A DNA stretch of 64,000 bases from Effrenium voratum (Eukaryota > Sar > Dinophyceae > Suessiales > Symbiodiniaceae), in contig CAUJNA010003241.1 of NCBI GenBank assembly GCA_963377175.1, positions 591,775 to 655,774 on the forward strand, given 5' to 3'. Positions 54,856 through 64,000 of the stretch are shown here, in pieces. Positions within the stretch are counted from its first letter, which is position 1. Every line of letters starts with the position of its first letter. A program made the translations under genes and the position numbers. The notes under the pieces were generated by a model. The model searched no databases and was not told the origin of the DNA. It was given only the letters and a program-made list of their open reading frames with translations.

Positions 54856-55028
54856 ATGTGGCCAGCTCAGTGCAAGTTGGCCAGACTTCACGAGAAGGCC
54901 CATCACTCCCTGAGGCGATCATTTGGACGCATCAGCAATCAATACAAGTGGCCGGATTTGATTTGGCCGCGCGCCATCTTGGCACACGTGCACTTTTACC
55001 ACAGGAGCTTGCGATGCCAAGTTGCGAG
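54856..55028 (+). CDS. Unidentified coding-like exon (EKAHHSLRRSFGRISNQYKW...)
   Basis: From ATG at 54856 the frame encodes MWPAQCKLARLHEKAHHSLR, then RSFGRISNQYKWPDLIWPRA and ILAHVHFYHRSLRCQVA, reaching an AG-GT donor at 55028 (phase 2). Composition is protein-like with basic and aromatic residues. It may be an exon of an unidentified + strand gene downstream of the Mei2 array. No family recognised. Confidence 0.4.
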
Positions 55029-55604
55029 GTTGCAAAATGCATAAACCCACCATGTTCCTCGCCATTTTATGTGTTTTCGTGTTGTTTCTCTCCAGATCCC
55101 AACCGTTTGGATTCAAAGGGCTCGTCCAATCCCACGGGTTGCTTTGAAGTGAGGGATGCGGCTTCCCCCCCCTTTTCCCCCACCCCCCCAAGTGCGGGTC
55201 TTTGGTGATGGAGGGAGGCTCCAAATCCACCCTTGTGTAAAAAGACAAACAGCTTGACAAAGAGCTTGGGCTGAAATCGACTCCTTGATGACCACTAACT
55301 GAGAGCACTAAGATGGCGTGACGTTGCAGGCTTGAACCGCAAACATGCCAGCATAGCCTCTGGAACTTACTCATGAACATGGTGCACCGACTAGATTTGA
55401 ACCATATGCCCAATCTAAATGCTTGTGAGACGTTCGCGGGAAAGGCGGGTGTCTACAATCAAAAAGCTAGATGTCCGATCACTTGCTCGGGGACTCCTTG
55501 TCTAACATCCAGTTTTTTGTTTTTTAATGAACCCTGCTGTGTCTTTGGTAGATGAAGGAATGGATGAAGTAAGCGCTGAAAGATTTCTTCGACGCATGGG
55601 TTCT

Positions 55605-55718
55605 CTGTTGCCCAGCGGTGCCCCGTTTGCTTGTTTTTTTTGGGGGGGTAAGGGTTCCTCTTTGAACTCAACCAACGGTGCCGATTCGTTTTTTCCCCAT
55701 GGCCACTGGGCAACTGAG
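55605..55718. mobile_element. MITE-like element with TIR AGTTGCCCAGTGG, copy 2
   Basis: CTGTTGCCCAGCGGTGCCCC at the left and CCATGGCCACTGGGCAACTG at the right; same internal AACTCAACCAAC block as 30944-31065. Confidence 0.75.
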
Positions 55719-55998
55719 GGTTGTTTTCATGATCTTTCCAGCCCAAACAATGTATTGACGGGGAGCATCGCCAGGGCCCCTCTCTTTGTGCCAACATGCT
55801 ACGGAAAACATTGGCGGAAGACCCTGCACTTTCAGTTGAAGGGATGATATATGGGTGTGTCTAAAACATGGGGACCACACGCATGGTGGAGTTCCTCTTG
55901 GTTTCCTTTAAAGCCACCCCAAAAAGGGTACCCTGAAAAGAAGACACCCACATGTTATGAAGACCCGGAACTTGGTGTCCATTTTCCGGCCTTGGCAG

Positions 55999-56103
55999 AA
56001 GGCATGTTTGTCACGCCAGCCAGAAAGCTAAGAACTGCGCGTTTGGGGAGGATGTCTCCTCGTTCGCCTAAAGGCACGGTGTCCGTGCCGAGCGTGACGG
56101 CAG
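55999..56103 (+). CDS. Unidentified coding-like exon (MFVTPARKLRTARLGRMSPR...)
   Basis: After CTTGGCAG the frame encodes GMFVTPARKLRTARLGRMSP, then RSPKGTVSVPSVTA, up to a possible AG-GC donor at 56103. Basic, with Ser/Pro, as in linkers of RNA-binding proteins. Not assigned. Confidence 0.3.
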
Positions 56104-56908
56104 GCTATTGGACTCTAAGAAAGAAGTCGTTAGGTTGTGCCTTTAGAACCAGCCTGATCATATCTTCTTTCAAAGGCTGAATGCATACGCCCATATATGA
56201 ACCGCTAGTATGAACCCCTGGTTCATGGGTGAATTAACCCATAATAGTTATGGCTTAATTTCGGCCCCCAAAGGGTCAAACATGGTGATGGGTTCACACA
56301 TGGATCTATACAGTCAGCCTTCGATTCTTTGCACACACCTTTGTAGGCGGACGAGGTCCTGCATCACTTGGTTCTTCGTACTCGTAGGGGATCATCCACC
56401 GGACATAGTGCTTCTTTTTTTCTTTTCGAGTAGTAAGTAGCAAGTAGCTCGTTGCGTTCTTAACTTCCCGGCCTTGGCCTAGATGTTTACTGGCGTCTCG
56501 CTGCCACAACCGTTGTCTACGCTTTGTTTGGCGGGTACAAGTGCACCAGAGACATGCTTGATGTTGCAGCTCACGTAGTGAGATCTGATTTATCACGCTT
56601 CGCAGCTTTGTCCAAGTTGTGGATGTTAGCATTCGGTGTCAGAGGAACATTTGCAGTACGATCACAGCACTGTCGCAAGTCGGTAGGCGGTTCAGATGAA
56701 TCCAATGCCAAGCGTTGTTGGGAGAATCCCATTTCATTTTGTTGTTTTAGGGGCAACATATCGTTAAACTTGCGGCTGTGTGTGTCACTTCGCTACAGTC
56801 CAACGCGCCCGCCGGATGAAGCGCATACATGTTTTTCACTTGGCTCAAGTGTGTTTCGGCGGGGCAAAGCGGCGTCAAGTTCTTCTGGCTCAGGATTTAG
56901 GATTTAGC

Positions 56909-57002
56909 TGTGGCTCAAAAAATGTACCCAAAATGGCCCCTAAGTTTACGGAAACAAAAACAAACACCTGCGACACCCTACCTCTCAAATTTTGAGCCAC
57001 AC
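56909..57002. mobile_element. MITE-like element, TGGGTCAAA family, copy 3
   Basis: Ends GCTGTGGCTCAAAAAA and AATTTTGAGCCACACGC; internal ACCCAAAATGG is shared with the family. Confidence 0.6.
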
Positions 57003-57179
57003 GCAAATGTGACTTGCATAAATAAACTCACTCCCCGAGTTTGTGGAGGACTTTATTAACTTGGGAAGTCCATCTTAGTGGTAAACAAGCAGTCACAGGA
57101 CTTTTTCTGGCGAGTTCACTCGATCGGGTTTGTGAGCTGCCAAGGTAACGAACCTCTAAGGACTTTCTTAGACTTTGGG

Positions 57180-57850
57180 ATTACACCCTAGCGGAATTGC
57201 CCCAAACAGTCCCAAAGAAACCAACATAGCCAGGCTTTATCTGGAAAAGGGCTCCCCAGGCGGATGTAATTGGAAACCCTTGGAGTTTCTCAGTTCGAAG
57301 TCTATTTGACTCGGTTCGTTTTCCGCGGAAGGGTCCGTTTCCAGAGAGGTTTGGGCGGTCTTGGATGGCCCACTGGAAACGGACAAAACAAATGGGTACG
57401 TCTTTCAACGGGGTTCCAAAAAAAACACAGGCAAGGTTTGGGTCAAGACGTCCAGTCGAAATTCTATGGTCAATTTGGCAGTGGCATCTGAGACAGGCGA
57501 TTCATCGGCCTTTCTGGTTGTCCCATGTCCAACTTCAAAAAAATTGAGCGAGACCACGTGAACTTGACCATGGCTTGTCTCTTCGCGGACTCCCACGAAC
57601 TTCGTCTGAATTGAGAAAAGAAAAAAGGACGGCCCAGGCACAGCCATGAAAGGAACTGGAGTTTTGCGCTTCTTTGCCGCCGCTTGAGCAGTTCCGAAAG
57701 CCCGCAGGTCCCAACACTGTACAGCCCGTTGGGGCCCTGCGAGAAAGCCACAAGCACAGCTCCGGTCGCAATGTTCCCCTTGCGAAGGCAAGAGGCGCAG
57801 ACTACCAATACATATTTTGACCTTGGCAGCCACAACCTTACGGTTTGTCA
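57180..57850 (+). other. Region with competing open frames on both strands
   Basis: At 57405-57833 the - strand holds a 142-codon open frame. On the + strand, 57675-57807 reads PLEQFRKPAGPNTVQPVGAL with C/G-ending codons. Neither is recognised; if real, the + strand frame fits the direction of the other genes. Confidence 0.25.
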
Positions 57851-58025
57851 GTCAAGTAGGCGAGTGGTACTTCGACCAGCTGTTCAAGGAAACTTGCTGG
57901 TTGGGCGGGTTTTATTTGACAAACCAGTCAAAGAGGGGTTTGGGCTGCAGTTTTCTTTTCGCGCCGTGCTCTCGGTGCGCGCGCTTCAGAGACTGAAAGA
58001 GATGTGTCTATGACATTGATCCGTT

Positions 58026-58185
58026 AAGGTCTCTGCGGGCATGGGCCACACGGGTCCCCTGTTGCTGGCCCTGGTCGATTCGATGATCAGGTCCGGGATT
58101 TGCATGGACTTCGCTTCGGCGATGGCGATTCGGCCTTGGGATCCACGTCGCAATGGAAGCAGACCGTCTTTTTTTGCATCGGCCT
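58026..58185 (+). CDS. Unidentified coding-like exon (MGHTGPLLLALVDSMIRSGI...)
   Basis: After TTAAG then G the frame encodes MGHTGPLLLALVDSMIRSGI, then CMDFASAMAIRPWDPRRNGS, with mostly C/G third positions over the first 27 codons. A hydrophobic helix (PLLLALVDSMI) is visible. No family recognised and boundaries uncertain. Confidence 0.3.
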
Positions 58186-58403
58186 GCGGAGTCCACTGGA
58201 GAAGAGCAACACCCAGCTGCAATGATGCAAAAGCTGATGCAGGGTGTTGGCCCAGTCCTGCACAAGTTTTAGCCGACTCTCACAAACTGTTCGAAGGTGT
58301 GTTTTGAATAGGTTCACCTGGCCAGTGAAATCTCAAGGCCCCTGAAAGGATGGACCATGATGGACCCTTTTCAAACGATGGTATTCACCATGTGTGTTGT
58401 TAG

Positions 58404-58511
58404 CATAGGTGTCCGTTTTGGTTGATTTGGTTGAAAAAATCGAGGGCGATTCCTGGTTTGCCTGGAGGTTCAATCAACTAGGCCCATCTATTTTCTCAAA
58501 AAGGACACCTC
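58404..58511. mobile_element. MITE-like element with TIR CATAGGTGTCC, copy 2
   Basis: CATAGGTGTCCGTTTTGGTT at the left, CTCAAAAAGGACACCT at the right, GGTTCAATCAACTA inside, matching 12311-12419. Confidence 0.75.
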
Positions 58512-58649
58512 TGGTTGGCCTGATGAACTGGCAAAATGGTTAGCTTCCAGTGAAACTACAAAGAGAACGCTACGAGAACGCTAGGAGAACTCACTGGCAT
58601 ATTGCCCAAGCGAGATAGACGCATCATGAAGAGGCAGATTCACATAAGG

Positions 58650-58744
58650 CTGTGGGTCGAAAATAGCTACCCAAAATGGGTTTTTGGAAGTGGAAACATG
58701 GACCAAATCCCGCGCAACCCCTGCTGTTTAATTTTGAGCCACAG
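58650..58744. mobile_element. MITE-like element, TGGGTCAAA family, copy 4
   Basis: CTGTGGGTCGAAAATAG at the left and TTTAATTTTGAGCCACAGCC at the right; GGAAACATGGACCAAA inside. Confidence 0.65.
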
Positions 58745-58892
58745 CCACATCATTGTTCGACCCGTTGAAAATGAGCTGACTGCCATAAAGCTGACGGCCG
58801 GATCCCGCGCCAAGCTGCCCATGTCCGATTTCTGCAAGCTGTGAAAAAGTGAAGGAGCCGCACGCCTGCAAGCAAGCCTGGGTGCAATTACT

Positions 58893-59026
58893 ACATGTGG
58901 CTGCGGGTCAAAATCAATGGGATCCCATTTTGGGGTAGGTGCACCACCCATTTTGGGCTTTATTTTAGTGGTTGGATTCGGATGTTCACTGGGGGTACGA
59001 TTTGGGTTTTGACCCATGGCCATGTG
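58893..59026. mobile_element. MITE-like element, GGCTCCATTTTGGGG family, diverged copy
   Basis: CATGTGGCTGCGGGTCAAAA at the left and TTTTGACCCATGGCCATGTG at the right; inner CCCATTTTGGGGTAGGTGCA and GGATGTTCACTGGGGGTACG also occur at about 36128-36247 and 47360-47452. TIRs of about 17 bp. Confidence 0.65.
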
Positions 59027-59812
59027 TGTATGCGTTTTGACCCATTTCTGTGCAGGTGTGTGTGTGTGTGTGCGCGTTTCTCTGTGTGTGTTTTCTCTGC
59101 CAGGCTGAGAACGACCTCCATGGCCCCCAAAGGACTGTCAGTCTTGTTGCTGTTTGTGGACGGCTCAAAACCAGGATCCCCAGAACAGTTTGTGTTTTTT
59201 GCTTTTTTATCGGATTTCTTGGAAACCACACCAAACAGTGCAACTCCAGCTCAAAAAGGAGACAACCTTGGTGTGTCCACACACGTTTGACAGCCCCAAG
59301 GCCGACGCAGTCAGCAAGGCGGGCTGTGTTTACTGCCGTCTTGGCCGCAGTTTGAAGACTTGTGTCGGGTGATCGAACATCGAGTTTGGTGATGCTCAGT
59401 TATATCCGTCATTTTGCGAAACTGCCCTGCACAGTGAGTCTTCTTTGGTGGGGTGGTGTTTAAAGGGGACCTGCAAGCAACCGGGCGGGTCAAAACATTG
59501 CTTCGGGTAGAGACTGCATGTGTTACGCTTCAGAGGGAAACCAACGGAAAACCAGAAAGGGTTTGGGGGTCCATCTCCAGAAAGACAAGCCACCGAAGTA
59601 GAATCTGAACAGGTCCTCGCTTCGGTGGAATGCAGCTGAGTCCCTTTCAAATTGAGCAAGCTAAAAAGGATGCCATTTTTTTCCCATGGCCACTGGGCAT
59701 CTGAGCTATAGACACTGCAATCCAAATTCCATAACACTCGCATTGAAGCAAATAGGCCACAAAAAAGGGCACCCCAAGACGAACCACCCACGTACATTGA
59801 GTCAACCTGAAC

Positions 59813-60345
59813 ATGCAATTGTCTGCTGAAATTGCAGAGCGGTTGGATTCAGAAACCGGTCCTAGCTCAAATTTGGCCGTTGGCCGGGCTCTATGGCTAT
59901 CTGATACCTTTGGCCTAAGGGTTGGAAAACAGTTTGGATGCGCTTCTTGTGGATGTCACCCGTGTTTCCCTCGTAGTCTTTTAGTACTCTGTTATTCTAC
60001 AGGGGATACGCAGATTCGCCCCATGGTTCCGTTGGCCCGCAAGTTACGGCCGTTGGGTTTGAGTCGCTACTTGGAATGGGATTGAAACGGATGTGAACAT
60101 GTCAGAGGCGACTTGGATCCCCTTAGGGCATACCACCCCGCCCCTTATGAAGATATTAAGGCGTTCACACGGAATACCCAAACCTTCTTTTTGGATCAGA
60201 TGTGTTTTTGGAGTTACTTCTATTTGGTGTACGCCAGGAATCAACCAGCCAGTGACCCGATTTCTCCTGGCGATTCTCGCTTGTCCTCCGTGATGTTTCT
60301 TCTTGCTTCTTTACGGTATAGTTCATCACCTCACCCAATCTATTT
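59813..60345 (+). pseudogene. Coding-like frame interrupted by one TGA, unidentified
   Basis: A single frame is open from 59813 to 60082, has TGA at 60083-60085, and stays open past 60345 into a minisatellite. Before the stop: ERLDSETGPSSNLAVGRALW, later MVPLARKLRPLGLSRYLEWD. After it: DLDPLRAYHPAPYEDIKAFT, then RNTQTFFLDQMCFWSYFYLV. The texture is protein-like on both sides in the same frame. This fits a decayed gene or element, two exons with a short intron (an AG-G lies at 60106-60108), or a stop within a live gene. Not recognised. Confidence 0.4.
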
Positions 60346-61085
60346 TAGGTATTGTCGGATAGAGATAGAAAGATGGAACATCACCCAAATAGATGGAACA
60401 TCCCCCCCCAACTATTTCAGGTATTTCAAGGGTAGAGATGGAATAGATGGAACATCACCCCAACTATTTCAGGCATTTTAAGCGGCAGAGATAAACAAAA
60501 TAATAGATGGAACAATAGATGGCACCTCACCACAACGATTTCCGGTATTTTAAGGGTGGAGATGGAAGTAGATGGAACATCCCCCCAACTATGTTTGGTA
60601 TTTTAAGGGTAGCGATGGAAATAGATGGACCATCCCCCAACTATTATAGGTATTTTAGGGTAGAGATGGACATAGATGAAACATCACCCCAACTATTTCA
60701 GGTATTTTAAGGGTAGAGATGGAAATAGATGGAACATCACCCCAACTATTTCAGGCATTTGAAGGGTAGAGAGGGGTGTGGGTCAAAATTAAACAACTAT
60801 AGGGGACCGCAGGTTTTAGTCTTTGTTTCCATTTGCCAGGGTTCCATTTTGGGTACCTGTTTTTTGACCCGCACCCAGATGAAAATCGATGGAACATCGC
60901 CCCAAGTAGTTCAGGCATTTGAAGGGTAGAAATGGAAATAGATGGACCATCTCCCCGACTATTTTAGGTACTTTAAGGGTAGAGATGGAACCAGATGGAA
61001 CACTACCCCAACTATTTCAAGGGTAGAGATGGAAATAGGTGGAACATCACCCCAACTATTTCAGGTATTTTAAGGGTACACTGAA
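60345..61085. repeat. ~60-bp minisatellite with embedded TIR element
   Basis: Units carry AACTATTTCAGGTATTTTAA, GGGTAGAGATGGAAATAGAT and GGAACATCACCCC; about ten degenerate copies. At 60777-60874 the array is interrupted by a TGGGTCAAA-family element. An inverted single unit with the same element recurs at about 61523-61670. Confidence 0.9.
60777..60874. mobile_element. MITE-like element, TGGGTCAAA family, copy 5, in minisatellite
   Basis: GTGTGGGTCAAAATTAAAC at the left and CTGTTTTTTGACCCGCAC at the right; sits between two minisatellite units. Confidence 0.75.
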
Positions 61086-61359
61086 TATGGAACCGATCGC
61101 CCCTTTTTTGAGGTCCCGGTGGCTGGGGTGGCTTAAGCATCTCGGACGCGCATCTCGGTGCAGGCCCATCGAACGGCCCAAGTGCGCCGAAGCCCCTCAG
61201 GCCGTTGCCCAGTTTTTTCCACAAGATTTCCTCCCCTCAATTTTTCGAGTTTGGAAGTTGCTCAGAATTCCACAAGATGTCCTCCCAGAATGGTTGACAG
61301 ACAATCTTTGTCCCCATTTTCATTATGGAAGTGAGACCTTTTTGGAGGACTTCTTTTGA
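61039..61359 (+). CDS. Unidentified open frame downstream of the minisatellite
   Basis: The frame begins in the minisatellite, then reads FLRSRWLGWLKHLGRASRCR, later FRVWKLLRIPQDVLPEWLTD and HFHYGSETFLEDFF to a stop ending 61359. The last 35 residues look coding. The reverse strand is open over 61012-61224. No family recognised. Confidence 0.25.
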   Translation: MEHHPNYFRYFKGTLNMEPIAPFLRSRWLGWLKHLGRASRCRPIERPKCAEAPQAVAQFFPQDFLPSIFRVWKLLRIPQDVLPEWLTDNLCPHFHYGSETFLEDFF

Positions 61360-61570
61360 AGACTCGGCGAATTCATCGGTCACAAGGGCAACAGGATGAT
61401 GATCCCTTTCCAAGCGCGAAAATCACTCGGAGCTCGTAGAGCGCCGGAAAGACAGGTCCCCTCAGCCAAGAACTCGGGTCCCCAGGTTGGTCCAAAAGGC
61501 CATGGGCATCAGATATATCAACCCTTGAAATACCTGAAATAGTTGGCGATGTTCCATCTATTTTTATTTG

Positions 61571-61670
61571 GGTGCGGGTCAAAAATAGGGTAACCCCAAA
61601 ATGGGTTGCCCTGGTGAGGGGAACATGGACCAAAACCCGCGGTCCCCTGCTGATTTAATATTGACCCATA
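61571..61670. mobile_element. MITE-like element, TGGGTCAAA family, copy 6
   Basis: GGTGCGGGTCAAAAATAGGG at the left and ATATTGACCCATA at the right, with ACATGGACCAAAACCCGCGG inside. It is flanked on the left by an inverted minisatellite unit matching 60875-60925. Confidence 0.75.
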
Positions 61671-62780
61671 AATGCGCTCGTCTTTTGGTCTTGACCCACT
61701 GCGAGCCGAGGGGATTGCGGGGTGGTCCATGTTGTTGTATGCGCATGCATTCCTGTGTATGCGCGTCAGGACTTGGATGACGCGTCTGGAGCCCAATGCC
61801 AAGCAGAGTGAGTCGCACTCTTACTCGGTAAATGAACTTCATTTTGGTGGTGTGATTGTGTGTTTTGTGCTTCTCGTCTGCCACAGCTTCGATGAACACC
61901 CCGGCAGTTGAACGTTAGTAGGGAACACTCTCAGTTTGGCAAGAAGCTGATTTGTTCCCGTCATGGTTTGTATAGACTGCTTTAAGGACAGGTTCTGATG
62001 TTGACTATGTGAGCAACACACCATATTTCTGGTATGACTGGTATGGACATAATTTTGTCTTGGGGAACTACTCCATGTCGACTTACACAAGTTGACAAGG
62101 GGGTAGCCACAGCACTGCCGACTGGAACAAGTAAGCTCTATGACCGGCTCATTGGATGCCTCTGGAGCCCGGTGGTTTGGTGTTCCGGGGAATCTATGCT
62201 CTACAAGAACCAGGGCTGCAATTCCCCAACCCACCAATCCAAACCACCAATTACGGGGGAAATGGAAGCTGAAACACGGAGTCGGCCAGCCAACCTTTTT
62301 CAGGACATGTTTTTTAGGCTCAACCTGTGAAAGGGGCTGGGCACCCCTTCCAGGCGTTAGTTGCCTTGCCTCCCCTTTGACCCGTCCAAAAGGCCAGGGA
62401 GTAGGAGACGTGTTCGCATCTCCCTTCAGAGCCTTCCATAACGCCGTCGAGACTTTATTTGGCCGGTGCTTTACTAAGTCCTACTATAGTCCTACTAAAT
62501 ATCTGGTGAACTCCCCATTTGGATGCTTTGTTGATTTGCCTTCAAAACCAACAAAAGGGCTGAGTGCCTCAAAAAAGACACACACACACACATATCAGCG
62601 TGGAACCTGTTGGAGGTGCATACAGCTTTCGTGCCAGGGGTTTTATTTTTGCTGTTCATATAAGAAGTGGCCAATTTTGAGGGAGAAAGCCAGATGACGC
62701 ACAGGTTGTACCTGTAGACTGCTTTCCCAATGTGCTGACGCCTGGATTATGGATGAAACACCCCGTTTCTGTACATTGAT

Positions 62781-63690
62781 TTGTGACGTGCTTGCGTGTG
62801 TGCGTGTGTGTCTGTGTGTGTGTGTGTGTCTGTGTGTGTGTGTGTGTGTGTCTGTGTGTGTCTGTGTGTGTCTGTGTGTGTGTGTGTCTGTGTGTGTGGC
62901 GTGTGTGTGTGTGTGGTGTGTGTGTGTGTACGTGCGTGCGTGCCTGCCTGCCTGCCTGCCTGCGTGCGTGCGTGCCTGCGTGCCTGCGTGCGTGCGTGCG
63001 TGCCTGCGTGGGTTCGTGTTCGTGCCTGCGTGCGTGCCTGCGTACCTACGTGCGTGAGTGCGTGCGTGCATGTGTGTGTGTGTGTGGGTGGGTGGGTGGG
63101 TGCGTGCGTGCTTGCGTGCGCGCGCGCGCGCGGGTGGGTGGGTGTGTGTGTGTGTGTGTGTGTGTCTGTGTCTGTGTCTGTGTCTGTGTCTGTGTCTGTG
63201 TCTGTGTCTGTGTCTGTGTCTGTGTCTGTGTCTGTGTCTGTGTCTGTGTCTGTGTCTGTGTCTGTGTCTGTGTCTGTGTCTGTGTCTGTGTCTGTGTCTG
63301 TGTCTGTGTCTGTGTGTGTGTTTGTGTTTGTGTGTGTGTGTGTGTATGTGTGTGTCTGTGTGTCTGTGTGTCAGTGTGTCTCTGTGGGTCTCTGTGGGTC
63401 TCTGTGCGTGTGGTGTGTGTGTGTGTGTTTGGTGTGTGTGTGTGTGCATTTGTGTGTGTGTGTGCGTGCGTGTGTGTGTGTGTGTGCATTTGTATTTGTA
63501 TTTGTGTCTGTGTGAGTATATTGTGTCTGTGTTTGTGTCGGTGTCTGTGCGTGTGTTTGTGTTTGTGTTTGCGCAGGTGTTTGTGGTTGCTCTTGTGAGT
63601 GTGCGTGTGGGTGTGCGTGTGCGTTTGGGTGCGTGTGTGTGTGTGCGCGCGTGTGTGCGTGTGCGCGTGCGTGTTTATTTTTGTGATTGT
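62781..63690. repeat. 0.9-kb TG / TGTGTC / TGCC compound microsatellite
   Basis: TGTGTGTC units, then GTGCCTGC/GTGC units (62930-63060), CGCG and TGGG, then a near-pure GTGTCT array (about 63160-63310), then mixed TG to 63690. It is the complementary-strand counterpart in composition of the CA array at 50.4-52.0 kb. Open frames (CVCV, SVSV, QTQT) are artefacts. It ends directly before an acceptor-like TTTTCTTTCTTCAG. Confidence 0.97.
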
Positions 63691-63705
63691 GTTTTCTTTC
63701 TTCAG

Positions 63706-63859
63706 GTTTTTGTCTTGGCCCTCTACCCTATCGATCGGCTCCCCGCCACATTGCTAGATTGTCCGCATGCCAGTGGAAATATGCTTGTACCCACTCCTAA
63801 GATATGTTCCCAAGCGTGTAAGGATTTGCGGTATGAAAAAGGGCTCACGTTTGAGCCAG
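63706..63859 (+). CDS. Unidentified exon after strong acceptor (VFVLALYPIDRLPATLLDCP...)
   Basis: Preceded by GTTTTCTTTCTTCAG and starting with G. Encodes VFVLALYPIDRLPATLLDCP, then HASGNMLVPTPKICSQACKD and LRYEKGLTFEPG, ending phase 1 before GTATGC, a normal GT donor. Both splice signals and an open frame of 51 codons make it a good exon candidate of a + strand gene continuing past the window. No family recognised. Confidence 0.5.
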
Positions 63860-64000
63860 GTATGCATTCGAAGTAACCAGCTGTGCTGGAACATCCGCAG
63901 CTGGCAGAAAAATCAGGAATCGTGTTGTTTTTCTTTGAGTGCTTGAGTGATGCATGAGAGGTTCCTCGACAGCAAACATCCCAATGTGTGTTGAATCGTT

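Noticed and set aside
62643..63876. Long frames CVCV, SVSV, QTQT, HRHR
   Set aside because: Produced by the TG/TGTGTC array; only the unique part from 63706 looks coding.

Overview
This window looks like nuclear DNA of a dinoflagellate, probably a symbiodiniacean or Suessiales-like lineage. The evidence is a set of features seen together. Very short coding exons (40-190 nt) are scattered through long introns. Most exons begin with G directly after the acceptor AG. GC donors are used in place of GT at most junctions that homology fixes. Paralogous genes sit head to tail on one strand. Introns are packed with short terminal-inverted-repeat (TIR) elements and simple-sequence arrays. I see no bacterial-type operons, rRNA, confident tRNA, CRISPR array or conventional transposase gene. 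Almost every long open frame is a by-product of low-complexity DNA. The real coding sequence lies in short exons that must be stitched together.

The core of the window is a tandem array of three Mei2-like RNA-binding protein genes, all on the + strand. Gene 1 runs from about 1362 to 5410, and its 5' part lies before the window. Gene 2 runs from about 7224 to 24122. Gene 3 runs from about 28790 (perhaps 27805) to 48111. Each encodes the C-terminal Mei2-type RRM (RRM_2) in the same order: an RNP2 exon ending in NNYTR, a helix exon (xMFxELL), an RNP1 exon (NLGYAF[VI]NL), a FW..F.GF..W exon, a VT(W)S.PHQGL..H..RYRNSPVMH exon, and a last exon SVP.[EK]YKP followed by FP.PTR. Genes 2 and 3 also have phase-compatible N-terminal exons with a shared VV.[KQ][SN]TF[IL]D motif. 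Gene 1's copy of that part is not visible here.

The introns (0.2 to 4.7 kb) carry the repeats. Gene 2 contains a 0.3-kb TTGG/TTGC array and a roughly 100-bp G/C-run minisatellite. Gene 3 contains a 3.1-kb satellite of about 55 copies of a 56-bp unit. I can recognise about ten families of roughly 90-150-bp TIR elements (MITE or introner-like), most of them intronic.

From 48.1 to 64 kb I find no further Mei2 RRM. The region holds several short coding-like stretches on the + strand (54.86, 56.0, 58.0, 59.8-60.3, 61.1 and 63.7 kb) that I cannot identify. It also holds two very large microsatellites (CA/CGCA at 50.4-52.0 kb; TG/TGTGTC at 62.8-63.7 kb) and a 60-bp minisatellite with an embedded TIR element (60.35-61.1 kb). 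These coding-like stretches may be exons of one or more downstream genes, or degenerate remnants.

Functionally, the three main genes are paralogous RNA-binding proteins. In yeasts and plants the Mei2 family binds RNA and governs meiotic or developmental switching. The role in this organism cannot be read from sequence. Exon models were built by hand from splice motifs, phase and alignment between paralogues; no transcript evidence was available.
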